A stretch of 64,000 nt of DNA, taken from Lobosporangium transversale. Lineage: Eukaryota; Mortierellomycota; Mortierellomycetes; Mortierellales; Mortierellaceae. The notes under the pieces were generated by a model. That model was not told the origin of the DNA. It searched no databases and saw only the letters and a program-made list of their open reading frames with translations. Location of the stretch: positions 248,001 to 312,000 of the forward strand of contig NW_019028985.1 of the NCBI RefSeq assembly GCF_002105155.1. Reading direction: 5' to 3'. The position numbers and the translations under genes are program-made. Every line of letters starts with the position of its first letter. Positions within the stretch are counted from its first letter, which is position 1. This document shows positions 23,999 to 34,841 of the stretch, piece by piece.

Positions 23999-25767
23999 CT
24001 AAACTGCCACCATAGATGCTCCAGAGGCACTTGTTGAACTAGCCTCTTGTGGTTGAGGAGGTAAACTCGACCTCAATGACGGTGTATTCGGTACAGACGC
24101 TGGCGTTGGTGAATCGACTTTGGCTACTGGCGCTGATGGACCCCCGTTTAATGAACGAGTCGAATTTAAAACTGGAAGCGTCCTCCTATCTTCTACAAAT
24201 ACAACCTCTCGATGATTAGGGTCACGTGCTCCATCACCACGACCTTCGCCTTTGACGACTGCAACTGTTGACTGCTCTGGCGCACGGCCTAATGGCGATG
24301 GATTATGATATTCATCCACAATAGGATACATCAACACATTTAACTTCGAGGTAATCACCACCAAAGTATTCGTCGGGATCGTCAGCCAATCTGCTTTTTC
24401 AAACGTCAGCGGTTCTGAAGCAATCACAACAATATCTTCTCGTTTATCCGCCTTGATCATTCGATAGTGTCCAGGTTTATAACTCTCGAATCTGGTGCCT
24501 GATGAAAAGTATAGGCTCGCTGCTTCCAATGTCTTTGAACTAATATATCGAGAGCAAACTACACTGACGCCATCTGTCACTGCAAAGTTCATCATTGAGG
24601 CCTCTGTGATCCCAGCATCCTTGCTCCATGCATTGAGCTTGGCAATCGTTTTGAGCATGGCTTCTTTGAGGACACTATAGCAAAATGGCTCCGTCTGCAA
24701 TGGTGTCTTCAATTGGCTAAGAAACACAGCAAAAGCCCATTCAGAATCTGTGTTTCCGTTGACTGTCAAAAAAATTTCATCCTTTAACGATTCCTGTACT
24801 TTGCGTTTGATCTACGAGTGTAGTTGACGAAGGTTCCTCTGGATAAGTATAAAAATATTATCGCTTAATTGGATGCTACGAGAAAAAAGGAAAGAAAAAA
24901 AGTTCCCACATACCAAATGAAAATCGGCAATGTTACCATTGTGCATGAACATGAGCCGTCCATACTGCCATGGATGACCTAAGCATACAAGTGTATCCGT
25001 ATTAAGATCATCAAAACACCCGATCGATCGCCCTCGGAATCAGTATACTTGCTTTCTTTTTCTTCGTAACTTACAATTGCTTTCCGAAACTGATCCTGCT
25101 GTAGATGCCCTTACATGAGCAAAAACCAAAGGACTTTTAATTTTTTCTGCCAATCGAATCAAGTTCATGTTGTTCCAAGCGGGTGTGACTGAAGTGAAAA
25201 TGCAAGGAGCGGCACCTAGCTCAGGATCAGGCTCTGACTCATACCATCCTATGAACATTAAAGGAATAAAAAAATGTCAGTCTGCAGAATGAACAATGAA
25301 AATAAATGTGAAAAGGCCCAAGCGCGCTGATATTGAGAACGAAGGAGGCTGTGCGTTGCATGGAACAATGGTTCATTTCTTCATAGCGTACCCACTCCAA
25401 AGCCGTCACCTATATGGGTAAGAGAGAAAGCCATGTTAGTAATAGAACTTGATATCTTTTTTAAATATGTTCGAACTGACTTTGTAGTAGAATGCAGCTT
25501 CTGAGTATGTACCATTGATGGGTCTTCTAGTATCGAGACGTAACCTTGAGTCAAAAGATTGGTTAATGATCGAATGCGCTGGTTTGGTCAATAGCTGAAT
25601 GAGAAGCAAGTAAACAGAAGCAGTAAAATAAAAAAAGGAGTAAGACTAAGCAATTTGATGCATGTGATCATAAAAGTTTCCATGGAATGATAAAAAAGAC
25701 TGGATGAGAACATTACATGTGCCAATTGAATGGGCTGGTTGCCCTTGTAAAGAAGCATGCGACACAT
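23999..25767 (-). CDS. DUG3: Dug3-like class II glutamine amidotransferase, 400 aa, six exons
   Basis: Exons on the minus strand: 25767-25717, 25594-25513, 25409-25392, 25248-25075, 24978-24914 and 24811-23999, summing to 400 residues. The start MCRMLLYKG places the nucleophilic Cys at position 2, exposed once Met is removed, as in Ntn-type glutaminases. Further family signatures are HSIINQSFDSRLRL, DTRRPINGDGFGVGWY, FAHVRAST, HPWQYGRLMFMHNG and GNTDSEWAF. These match Dug3, which with Dug2 forms the cytosolic complex that removes the gamma-glutamyl group of glutathione in S. cerevisiae. The third exon is only 18 nt. The C-terminal 100 residues are Pro/Ser-rich and variable. It is divergent from the gene at 26200 across about 430 bp. 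Dug2 is not in this window. Confidence 0.92.
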
Positions 25768-26199
25768 TGGAGGAGTATTAAATCGGGTAGGAGTGAAGTA
25801 AGCCAGGTTGAAGGGCTAAAGTGAGGGGAGAAAGCGTAGGAGTGGATGAATGAAGTAAGAAAGAAGTAGAAATAAACAGTAAAAGAGGTAGTAAAAAGAG
25901 TAAAAAAGAAGTAGAAGCGTCAATCGAACCCTTTTGTTTGTTGCAGGTGACGAACGGAGCGGACAGAATGGCGAAATATTTAATCGAGGCTGACCCTCGT
26001 GACTGTTGGCCTATACTCTCGTCTATTAATCTTTGTTGCTGAACACAGATTCCAAAACCTTAATAAATTTAACTTTTCTATTTACTCATCACTTGAATGG
26101 TCTCTCATCTCACTATTTGCCATCAACCACTGTCATCACTCATCCACATATACACATATACCCTAATCATAAGAAAACCACAAGAAACAGCTCTTCAAT
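25768..26199. promoter_or_regulatory. Divergent promoter region, Dug3-like (-) / PGDH-like (+)
   Basis: 432 bp between two opposite start codons. The left half is purine-rich and the right half pyrimidine-rich, matching leaders of both genes. No defined element was recognised. Confidence 0.4.
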
Positions 26200-27604
26200 A
26201 TGCCTTCTCGCGATACCCCCCGCCCCACCATGCTTATCCTTGATGAGTTACCTCAGTCCTGCAAGAATATCCTCTCTTCTGGAGGAATCCAGCTTGAGTT
26301 CCTGGACGCTCACAAGGCCTCATTTGCTGAGATTCAGCTCAGGATGAGTTACTGCAATCTCATTGCCATTCGTTCCCGAAAAACTGCTGAAATTATCTCC
26401 TACCTCCTCTCGTACTGGCCTACCTCACGTTTGCATGCTATTGCCTGCTTTGAGGGTGGTGTTGCCTCGGCCCTGACCATTAAGCATGTAAGCTTATCTC
26501 AAAAATGAAACCTCTTCCCTTCCACGCGACCAAATGCAGCAAAAACATGGACGCAACACAAACCCCTTTGATTTTTATTTTTTTATTTTTTTTTAGATTC
26601 CTATCTTAACCCTGGACTCTACTCCTTCCCCTTATGCTGTTAGTGAGCTTTGCCTCTCCTTGACCATTATCCTTTCTCGTCAGCTTTTAAATCGTAACCG
26701 TCAAGCTCACGGCGGCATCTGGAACAAGGATCACACCAACTGCCATGAGATTCGCAACAAGACCATGGGCATCTTGGGAATCGAGTCCAATCAGGTCTGT
26801 GGTCATCAGACCGGTATCTTGGCTCAGGCGCTAGGTATGCATGTCATTGCACATACTCCGCGCTTACATATAATGACTCATGGACGCACCACAAACGTCA
26901 AAGACCTGGACACGGTTGCACAACAGTCTGATTTTATGGTCATTTTGGATGATGGTGACTTGATGGAAAACCCGGCCTCGATCCAAGTTCGTAGATCTCT
27001 GCAGGGACAAATCTTAATCCATGCTAGTGTTGGTGACGACGATGGCAAGCGGACTAAGAAGTTTTTGAACTGGCTTGAAAAGGCAGTGGCACCTGTCACG
27101 GAGGAGCAAGAGAAGAAGATCCCAATCCAATTGGGCGGTTTGGCCATCGTAATTCCTTCAAGCGATTTTGATGAGGATTATTTCTGTAACAGTGTTGATG
27201 TACAAACTCATGGAGGATCCCTAGAAGAAGAAGCTCGAGATGAAGGCTACTCTACAGAGGACTATTATGCATGCTTCAAGACTGGACAACATGGTCGGAC
27301 CTCGACCGCTGTACAAAAAAGGCGTCTTGCGTGGCGTGATCAACTACGACGAATCGGTGTCGATAATGTTGTCTTTATCCCTCAGCACAGTAAGTACTAA
27401 TTCTACCTTCTGTGGAAAGAAGGGTAATATTGATCTATATTAGTCATGAATATACCCAACTCATCAACTTTCTTTCTTTTTTTCCTGTAATGTATCATTT
27501 TCGTTTGTTCAGCATTGGACACCGTAGAGTCTTTTACAGCGAGTGCCAACAAGTTTGTACACAAGCTTGTGGATATGAGTAAGGAAATCATGACGCTGAC
27601 CTGA
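26200..27604 (+). CDS. Divergent D-3-phosphoglycerate-dehydrogenase-like protein, probably catalytically dead, 390 aa
   Basis: Exons 26200-26487, 26597-27389 and 27513-27604 sum to 390 residues. The frame follows the SerA/Ser33 type of D-isomer-specific 2-hydroxyacid dehydrogenase: LHAIACFEGG, SPYAVSELCLS, AHGGIWNKDHTNCHEIRNKT, MGILGIESNQVCG and LAQALGMHVIAH occupy the expected order. Key elements are changed. The NAD-binding GxGxxG is GIESNQVCG, the substrate-loop Gly/Asn region is CFEGGVASA, and the catalytic Arg segment (usually N-A-R-G) reads ILIHASVGDD. I find no matching Glu and His, nor the C-terminal ACT domain. It is therefore likely a pseudoenzyme or a neofunctionalised paralogue. 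Intact exons, in-phase introns and a conserved helical C-terminus argue against a dead gene. Confidence 0.72.
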
Positions 27605-27833
27605 GTGTGCCTCATCATCTATTAGAATGATATACTCGAATTTCTGGTATGGCCTAAAGGACGTAATCTCCGTTGTTCCTGTTAGAGGGGATTTCTTTTT
27701 TATAACAGTTATCTTGCTCGTACCATGAAATAAAAATTGTATCAAAACCACTATTCAAATTGTCTTCAATAGTATACTTAGGATGGAGATAAAAGTTACA
27801 TTAGATCTTAGATATTATCAAATGACATGAAAT

Positions 27834-29963
27834 CTATACAGATGTAAGTTCTACGACGTTATTCTGATGTGGTATTGCGGTGTCTGAAAACAATTGATGA
27901 CTAGCATGCTGCTGCTTATAGGATATTGCCTCATCCTTGCCTTTGTCCACATCTAAACTCAGGAGGAGTGCAGCGCCCACGGCGAAGAGCGCTAGTGGGA
28001 ACCAAAATCCAGTACGGAACTCGCCTGTAGCAGATTCAATAGCACCTGTGACAAACGGCCCGATCCTATTTAAAAAAAAAAAAAAAAAAAAAAAAAGCAA
28101 TCGATAAGAAAGAACAAAAAAAAACGAGAAACAGGCAGATGTCGACCTTTTTTTAATATGAGCAAATATGAACAACAAAAGAGATTCCGTACCAGGAGGA
28201 ACCTTTATCTGCTAATTGGAAAAGACTGAACCATTCGCTCTCGTCCCCCTCTGGGCACAATTCCGCCATCATCACACGTGATGCACAAAAGAAAGTACTG
28301 ATAATCAATCCCAAATAAACGATAGTAATCCAGACTTCCCATTCGTGCCTTAGTCCAAATGTGGTTGTAAAATAAGTTGGAATAACAAAATAACTGGTTA
28401 ATATCGCGTAAAGCCCAATGGTTAACATGAGCATAAACTTTGTGGATAATTTCCAGATCTGGCGAATAAATAAGAAGCCATAGCCACCGAAAAAGGCCAT
28501 CGTCGATACGACAATAGTCATAGCAACCGATTTTGTATGTGAGAAATGAAGATCCTGATACGTGATTACATAGAGAAGTGTTGTCACCGTATTGACCCCG
28601 TCCGAAAGGATAAACCATGCAACAATGAATTTCGTCACTTGAGAAAGCTGGCGCATGGATTTGAATGTCTTAAGATCTATACAAGCAGAGACGGCGAAAT
28701 TGGTTGGATATCATACTCGCGGATCGCACGACTGGAATAATAATAGTAATAGTATAAAAATCCAAAAAAAAAAAAAAAAAAAAAAAATGTAGATGATCCT
28801 TACTCTGAGACCAAGAGTATACTATCCAGTTCTGGCCTTTTGGTAAAGGTGGTCCCGGCCGTGCATCTAGCCAGGGCATGACTGCAAGTGTCCACATCAG
28901 CCACCAAACGCCCGTGAACGCAATGACGACCTGAAGAGCCAACAAAGAGTTGCCCATGGCTCTCGAGATACCGATGCATACCCCATGGATGATAACGGAG
29001 CCCACATTAGCGGCGCCCATGCACCATGCTGACAGGTCATTTGAAACCTGCTCCTCCACTTTTCGCTGTTCTGTGGTTGAGAAGATGGAGACATTGTCTT
29101 TCGGAAGAGGACTTGAGATTCCCCCACTATGGTCATCGATGTCGGTAGTGTTAACATCGTTGCTGCTGTAATGGGCAGTAGTATCGGCAGTCGCGTTTGC
29201 GACTGCGCTCTTCTCTTCGATGGTACGTAGAGCTCTGGAGATTTCTGCTTTTTCATTCGCCTCGAGAACCAAAGGATGGACGCGGACATAGATGGGCAAA
29301 AATGCATTGGAAAAGACAGACGTGACATTGTAGCAGGTCCAGCCCAAAGGTGATAGAACTGCAGCCAGCCAGAAAGTGGACGGTCGAACGAGAAAAAATG
29401 TGAGCGAAATGATACAGCCCAGGAGCGCAAACACGAACAGTAGTTTTTTTTTGTAAGCTTGAATGTGTTGATAAAAAAAAAAATAAAAATAAAAAAAGCA
29501 GTGTTAAACAGGGGTGAAGAAGTTGGATACGCAAAACGATGGTAAGAAGCAGATTTTTGATGCTTTACCTCCATGGCCTGCAACAGCAGCAATGGACAGC
29601 GACACGAAGAAAGACACTATGGCAGAGAGACTTGAGATGTAGAGAGATATAGTACCCGGATCAAGATAGTGTTCTCCAAAGACTCTTTTGACACATTTGT
29701 AGCCTTCTAAATTGGTGTTGCAAGGGATGGAATGGTCTGATGCCTCGACTCCCCCACTAGCTGCAATATCTTGGATAAGTAAAGGTACTATCATCGTCGC
29801 GCTCAGCCAGCCATATGCACAGTAGCTGTAGAAGTACCAATACAAAAAAAGGTGGGGTAGAGCAGGGATCAGAACAGTAAGTCCATGCCTTGTTCTCAAA
29901 AAAGAGATGCATAATCCATTGTAAAGACTTCTATTTAGTCCTTACGTGGCATTTTGAAAGTAC

Positions 29964-30001
<38 letters not shown>

Positions 30002-30363
30002 AAAGTGCAGTAAAATACACCATTTGTTAGCTCAACAGAGCTCAACAGGCTCTCTGTACTTGCAATCTCTCTGGTTTATAAAAAAAAAGTTTTGACATGG
30101 CACATACATACCCAGGCCCACAATTCCGTCTTCTTCAAAGGCACCTTGCTTCCAGTAAGGGCATCATCGTCTCTGGAATAAGTTATTGATAACATGAGTT
30201 CTGAATGTGTGAGAAAGGAATGAAGCAGCCTTTAAGTAGCTTGAAAAATTTTCAAAATTTTATAACATTTTTTTTTTTTTTTTTTTTTAATGTCTTTCAA
30301 GAACAAATCCCCAATGTTTTGGAGTATTCACTTGAAGATGCAAAAAGTAATGATGAAAAGCAT
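27834..30363 (-). CDS. Atg22-like vacuolar permease (MFS), about 576 aa
   Basis: Minus-strand exons: 30363-30332 (start tentative), 30172-30112, 29836-29569, 29457-28804, 28676-28193 and 28065-27834. The protein has about 12 membrane segments and matches the Atg22 family: ELWAW|YFYSYCAYGW, HSIPCN with a Cys-containing lumenal loop, SNAFLPIYVRVHP, FIVAWFILSDGVNTV, and FSLFQLADKGSSW|IGPFV split by an intron. Atg22 exports amino acids from the vacuole after autophagic breakdown. A long acidic, Ser-rich loop lies in the middle. Two uncertainties remain. The first exon is short and chosen by phase only. The junction at about 29836 that restores the conserved W-Y pair has no AG acceptor in the sequence given. 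Confidence 0.82.
29964..30004. repeat. T19/A22 composite homopolymer
   Basis: A run of 19 T abuts 22 A inside the inferred second intron of the Atg22-like gene. It is capable of hairpin formation. Confidence 0.7.
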
Positions 30364-31326
30364 TCCCTCACTTCTTCTTGGTCCCTAGGTATAAATATTG
30401 TGAATAAGTGATTCAAGATGGTGATTAGTGATTGAGGGCAAGCGATGTTGAAGACGACTAATAATGAAAAGAAGTATAGGATAGTAAAGCAATAAAGAGA
30501 GATAGCAAAATGAGACAAAGAAGAGAAGACTTTATAAAGGTTATTTATGGAATATCTGTCGCTTATATTTCCTACTGTTATTTAAATTGTCAGTATCATA
30601 TGTTAATGAGGGACAATTCGAGCAATGGTTAAAGACGACTAGATCAAAGACGTCCATGAGCAATGTGTGCCTAGTTTGTGATGCACATGTCACATAATAG
30701 CTTTTTATGCAATGATCACACACAAGTTGCTCTCAAAAAAAAAAAAAAAGAAGTGTATAACCCCTGGCTTACAGAATGAGGTATAGATTAGAGGGAAAAG
30801 GGCCTAGGCCTCTCTCATCAAGGAGCAGCAGAAGGGCAATAGGAGAAGTAGGAGACATGACAAGTAGCTCTAATGGGAAGATCGGCAAGTCTATAATGCA
30901 TTGAGACTGAACAAAAAACACTGTCCGAGGCGCTACACAAAGTAGACCACCAACAATCAGAAACGAGGCTAAAGGTTGACTTTTATAAACGCAAACGTCC
31001 GACGTCCGAGACCCCTGATGATGGTGGTTTGTTTCGAAACGCGTGAAATGTGGTTTGGGACTACACGCGTTTTTAGTCTTACACAATTAACAAATCAATA
31101 CGCTGTTTAGACTACTGTAAATGATTTTGGAGCAATCAAAGTGGACGGGGGCTTAAAAAACAAAGTTGGCACTGTGGGACTCTGTGGAGTTGCAAATCCA
31201 ACGTGGCGCGTGCGCATTGTTTCTCCATCTCACGCATACGCGTGCAATAAAAAGTCAAGGGGTTTGAGGCGAAGCCTTTTATTTCTTTCTTAATCAATTT
31301 ATTTTACTTCTTTTTTACTTTCCTCC
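30364..31326. other. Divergent intergenic region, Atg22-like (-) / TFG-like (+)
   Basis: No gene is supported. The segment 31010-31260 is locally GC-richer with several CGCGTG-like words. The last 60 bp before 31327 are T/C-rich, a probable leader. Open frames on the minus strand at 30541-31086 have no domain-like sequence. Confidence 0.45.
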
Positions 31327-32251
31327 ATGATGACATCTTACAAAGAACTTCGAAAGCTAACTCTTGGCGACAAACCCGTCATTATCAAATGTAATGTTTC
31401 CTTAAAACTTTAATAACCTCATTAAATTTGTTTATGATGGCATTATAGCTCCATGTCGACTGAATCTTGTTAGGTTTTTGTCTCCATCATTCTGACAGTC
31501 AAATGTGCTGGAACGAACCTACGTGTCCCAATTGTACAAGTGCCAACATACAATGAACTTTGCTTTATGGCCCAGAGGCTCTTTCGTTCAGAGCTTTCAA
31601 CAGACCTAGATAACTTTGTATTTCGCTATGAAGACGAAGGTAACAAAATAATGTCGTAGTCTGAAAGATGTCATTATATTCAACCGACATAATTATTCCA
31701 CATAATCCTTTCACTAAGCGACATTAATGCTTGCCTATTTCCATTGTAGATGGCGATTTGATTACTATCCAAGACGATGCAGATATCTCACACGCATTGT
31801 CGCTGTCAAATCTTCTCAAGCTTACTGTGAATGGCAAGGATAAACAATCTTTGAAGTGTGTCGTATTATCAACTTTTGTCAAATCTCTATTTCCAAACGA
31901 CTGACTTCCATATCTTGCATTTGGCACTACGTAGACAAGGTGACACACCCTGTGTCGACACCGATCGAACATTTCTCACAGAAACTCGTGGGTATGAATG
32001 AACAACAAACTCTAGCAGCTGTTACTGCGGCATTGGTCGACCTTCAACACAAAATAGGGGCTGCCCTGAAAGTGATCCACTCACAGCATCCTGGTGCTGT
32101 CAATGATTCAGCTGGAACATCAAAACCAGTGCCTGGAATCGGGGGCGTGAATGATAAGACCACAAATGAAGCTGCAGGCAGCGCGGCCAAGCCTGCAGAG
32201 TCAAAGCCTCTTGTTCTTTCAGCAGAATCTCTTGGTAAGTTTTTTTTATTT

Positions 32252-32290
<39 letters not shown>

Positions 32291-33206
32291 TTATAAGCTA
32301 TCATACTGAAATATCTATCCTTGAATCATTCAACAACTTTCGAAAGATCAATTTCTTGACAAGAGCAGCCTTCTCTCAAGGCAGCTAAGTGTCTCAAGCC
32401 AAGCATCATCGCATCAAAATACTTTCTCACCTCCTGCCAGAAATCAAGCGACACAGCAGTCTTCCATGTCAAATGCAGTAAACCAGTTGCAGCAACAACA
32501 GGCCCACTCTCAATTATGGACCCCTCCATATCACACACACCAACAGTCGCAGCCGCAATCGACACAGCAGCAGCAGCAACAACCACAGCCTCAGCCACAA
32601 CAGCAACCGTCACAGCCCCAAACGCAACAGCAGCAACCACAGCCTCAACCGCAACCACAACTGCAACCACCACATGCTCAGGCGCAACAACAACAGCATC
32701 AGAGCCACATTCAACAGATACAACCACAGTCTCAACAACAGTACCAACAGTATGCGAGCAACTCTACACCTCAGCAGCAACAACAACAGCCTCAGCAGCA
32801 GCAGCAGCAGCAGCAGTTCGCTAATCAGACTCAAGGCCATGGCCAAGGACAGCTCCAACAGGCGACTGGTCAGCCGATGCAAGGTCAGAGCTACGCTCAG
32901 ACCCCTCAACAACAGCAATATTCACTGCAAACGCCTGTTCAGCAGCAGCAGCAGCAATCATTACAGCAGCAGCCTCAACAGCAACCAATAGGACAGCAAC
33001 AGCAACCCATAGGACAGCAACAGCAGCTTCAACAACAGCCACTTCAACAACAGCAACAGACTCCATATATGCAGCCTGCATATGCGCCAAGTCCATTTGT
33101 ACAAAACCAACAGTACTCGAACCAGGCTCATTACAGCTCACTACCATTCACAAGAGTCGGCAGTGGTTATGCGCCTCAGCAGCAGCAACAGACTGGCCAT
33201 CGATAG
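31327..33206 (+). CDS. TFG: TFG-like protein: PB1 domain plus Q-rich prion-like tail, 490 aa, five exons
   Basis: Exons 31327-31390, 31499-31639, 31750-31857, 31935-32234 and 32347-33206 sum to 490 residues. Residues 1 to about 100 form a PB1-type domain: a Lys early in strand one (PVIIKFKC), YNELCFMAQRLF, and the OPCA acidic motif EDEDGDLITIQDDADISHAL. A short segment (about 110-150) is helical and could be a coiled coil. The remaining 300 residues are Ser/Pro and then Gln-rich, with Tyr and Pro, ending GSGYAPQQQQQTGHR. This domain order is that of animal TFG, which assembles by PB1 polymerisation and a Q-rich tail at endoplasmic-reticulum exit sites to organise COPII carriers. Function here is inferred from architecture. 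A different PB1/Q-rich protein is possible. The third donor (T|GTGTCG) is chosen by phase. Confidence 0.8.
32249..32287. repeat. T10/A29 composite homopolymer in a TFG-like intron
   Basis: Ten T followed by 29 A just downstream of the donor of the fourth intron (32235-32346). Confidence 0.7.
32479..33194 (+). repeat. CAG/CAA-rich coding tract
   Basis: The last TFG-like exon is built largely of CAG and CAA codons broken by CCT/CCA/CCG, giving poly-Gln/Pro runs. CAG and CAA are mixed, so long pure trinucleotide arrays are short here. The reverse strand reads as a false V/A/L-rich open frame. Confidence 0.85.
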
Positions 33207-33329
33207 TCCGATATCAAATTAGGCTACGCTATCCAAAGACCTTTCCTTTAGTTGAGGTTTATAAAGTTTTGTGCTTTAACATGTGTTCCTTCCAATAAAT
33301 TTCTTTTAGATCTTGTTCATATTATTATT

Positions 33330-34841
33330 TTATATCTCGCTATACTTCCTCTCTACCCAGACAACTTTGATCTCTGGCCGATACTTTTTGATTAGACCTC
33401 GAAACCGATTCAGAAAATAAAGGAAATCGCTTCGCCTCTCAAAATGAGAAAGATCAGATCGAACAGATATTGTCTCCAAATCCGGCCATAAACTTTTGTC
33501 TCGATTGCGGCGCCGATCTTTGAAATAGTTGACCACATCTTGAAGTAGACCAAGGTGAGTCACATCTACACCGTCAATCAATTCCTTCTCTTCCTTCTCT
33601 TCTTTCTCGTGTCTATGCCCTTGTATCAAGTCACTCTCAGTAACGATGTTGTTTTTTTTAATAGTGCCCGCAGTATCATGATCATCAATCAGAATCCCAA
33701 GACTCTTCTCCGCCAAACTAGCACTATCATTGACGTCGACCCAAGTAATGAGGATACATGATATTCCTTACTGTTTTACGAGAGATTTGGCAAAAGAAGG
33801 CCGTTGATCTTTTTGTAATTCCCACCCAAGCTCCAATTTCATCTGTTCCTTCGTACTATAATAATATGTTTGTTTGATCCAGTCGATATCCTGCTCACGT
33901 AAATGCAAAATACCTACGAGCTGCAACGTTCGCAAACGCTTCAGACGCGACAGTAAGCACATGTTGACAGCAAAGTTTTGTTGAGGTAGACTGTGGAATC
34001 TCTTGATTGCAAGGTCCTCCAAATATGGACAGACTCTACTGATATAGCCATAGAAGACGCGGATTTGTTCCTCTAAATCACTTATTCCAGAGTTAAACGA
34101 CTCATCGACCCTGATATGCAGTGTTTTAAGCCTTCGGCAACCCCATACTTGTCGAGGGACTGGAGGTACAAGAAAATCGTCTCCCTCACGACTGCTAAAG
34201 GAGGGTTTGGTGGATAAAGCTTTGGTCACGTATAGTAGATGTAGCGGGAGATCGACTTCTGGTGCCTTAAAGTGTTCCAGTAGTGGGCTCTCACACAATA
34301 ACAGATGCATCCATTTACCAACGCTTGCCGCTCTAAGAGCCAAGCTATTCAAAGACAATGTGATCTCGAGGCTGGTCAATCGATTCTCTACCCTGTGCTT
34401 ATCCAAGAGTACTGTAGCAGATAATGATGGCGCATCAACCATACTTAATGTCGATACACCCCAGTGTTCGATCCAGGGAAATTGAGATATCGGCGCTACT
34501 TCGTCGAAAACGTCGTATAATAAATCCGCAGCGACTGCGATATGAAGACTTTTGAGCTTTGGACAATAAGACGCAAGGTTGGTGAAGAACATGTCTCTTC
34601 TTTCCTTGAAATATAAAAAATTCTCGGGGCACTCATGAATGAATCCTTTTGGTACTATATAAGCGCAGCGAATAATCCGAAACTCTGTCAAGTCTGGACA
34701 GTTCTGTACCAGTCCCTCCAGTGCGGTTTGAGGCAAGATCATGTTGGCGAACGTGATAGACGTCAGTGGCCACTGTTTATTATTACTGAGTATAGCATGG
34801 ATCTCGCCCAGTCTGCATGGTAGCAGCTCGGAACTGAGCAT
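33330..34841 (-). CDS. Leucine-rich-repeat type protein (F-box-family relative without a visible F-box), 487 aa
   Basis: Two exons on the minus strand, 34841-33772 and 33723-33330, joined across a 48-bp intron with phase 2. Repeated motifs such as LVQNCPDLTEFRIIRC, SYCPKLKSLHI, GCRRLKTLHIRV and RVCPYLEDLAIKRF are irregular leucine-rich repeats, as in the large F-box/LRR families of Mortierella-type fungi. No F-box is visible at the N-terminus. An in-frame stop lies just upstream of the ATG at 34841, so an F-box would have to come from an unseen upstream exon. Spliced C-terminal residues include NYFKDRRRNRDKSLWPDL and VERKYSEI. Likely role: substrate recognition or scaffold. Partner unknown. 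Confidence 0.72.

Noticed and set aside
30910-31060. Possible small structured RNA with CGCGTG words and a TGATGATGG segment
   Set aside because: No cloverleaf, no paired C/D or H/ACA boxes at proper spacing, no terminator-like T run; evidence too weak.
32326-33147. Val/Ala- and Leu-rich frames opposite the Q-rich TFG-like exon
   Set aside because: Translations of reverse-complement CAG/CAA repeats, not genes.
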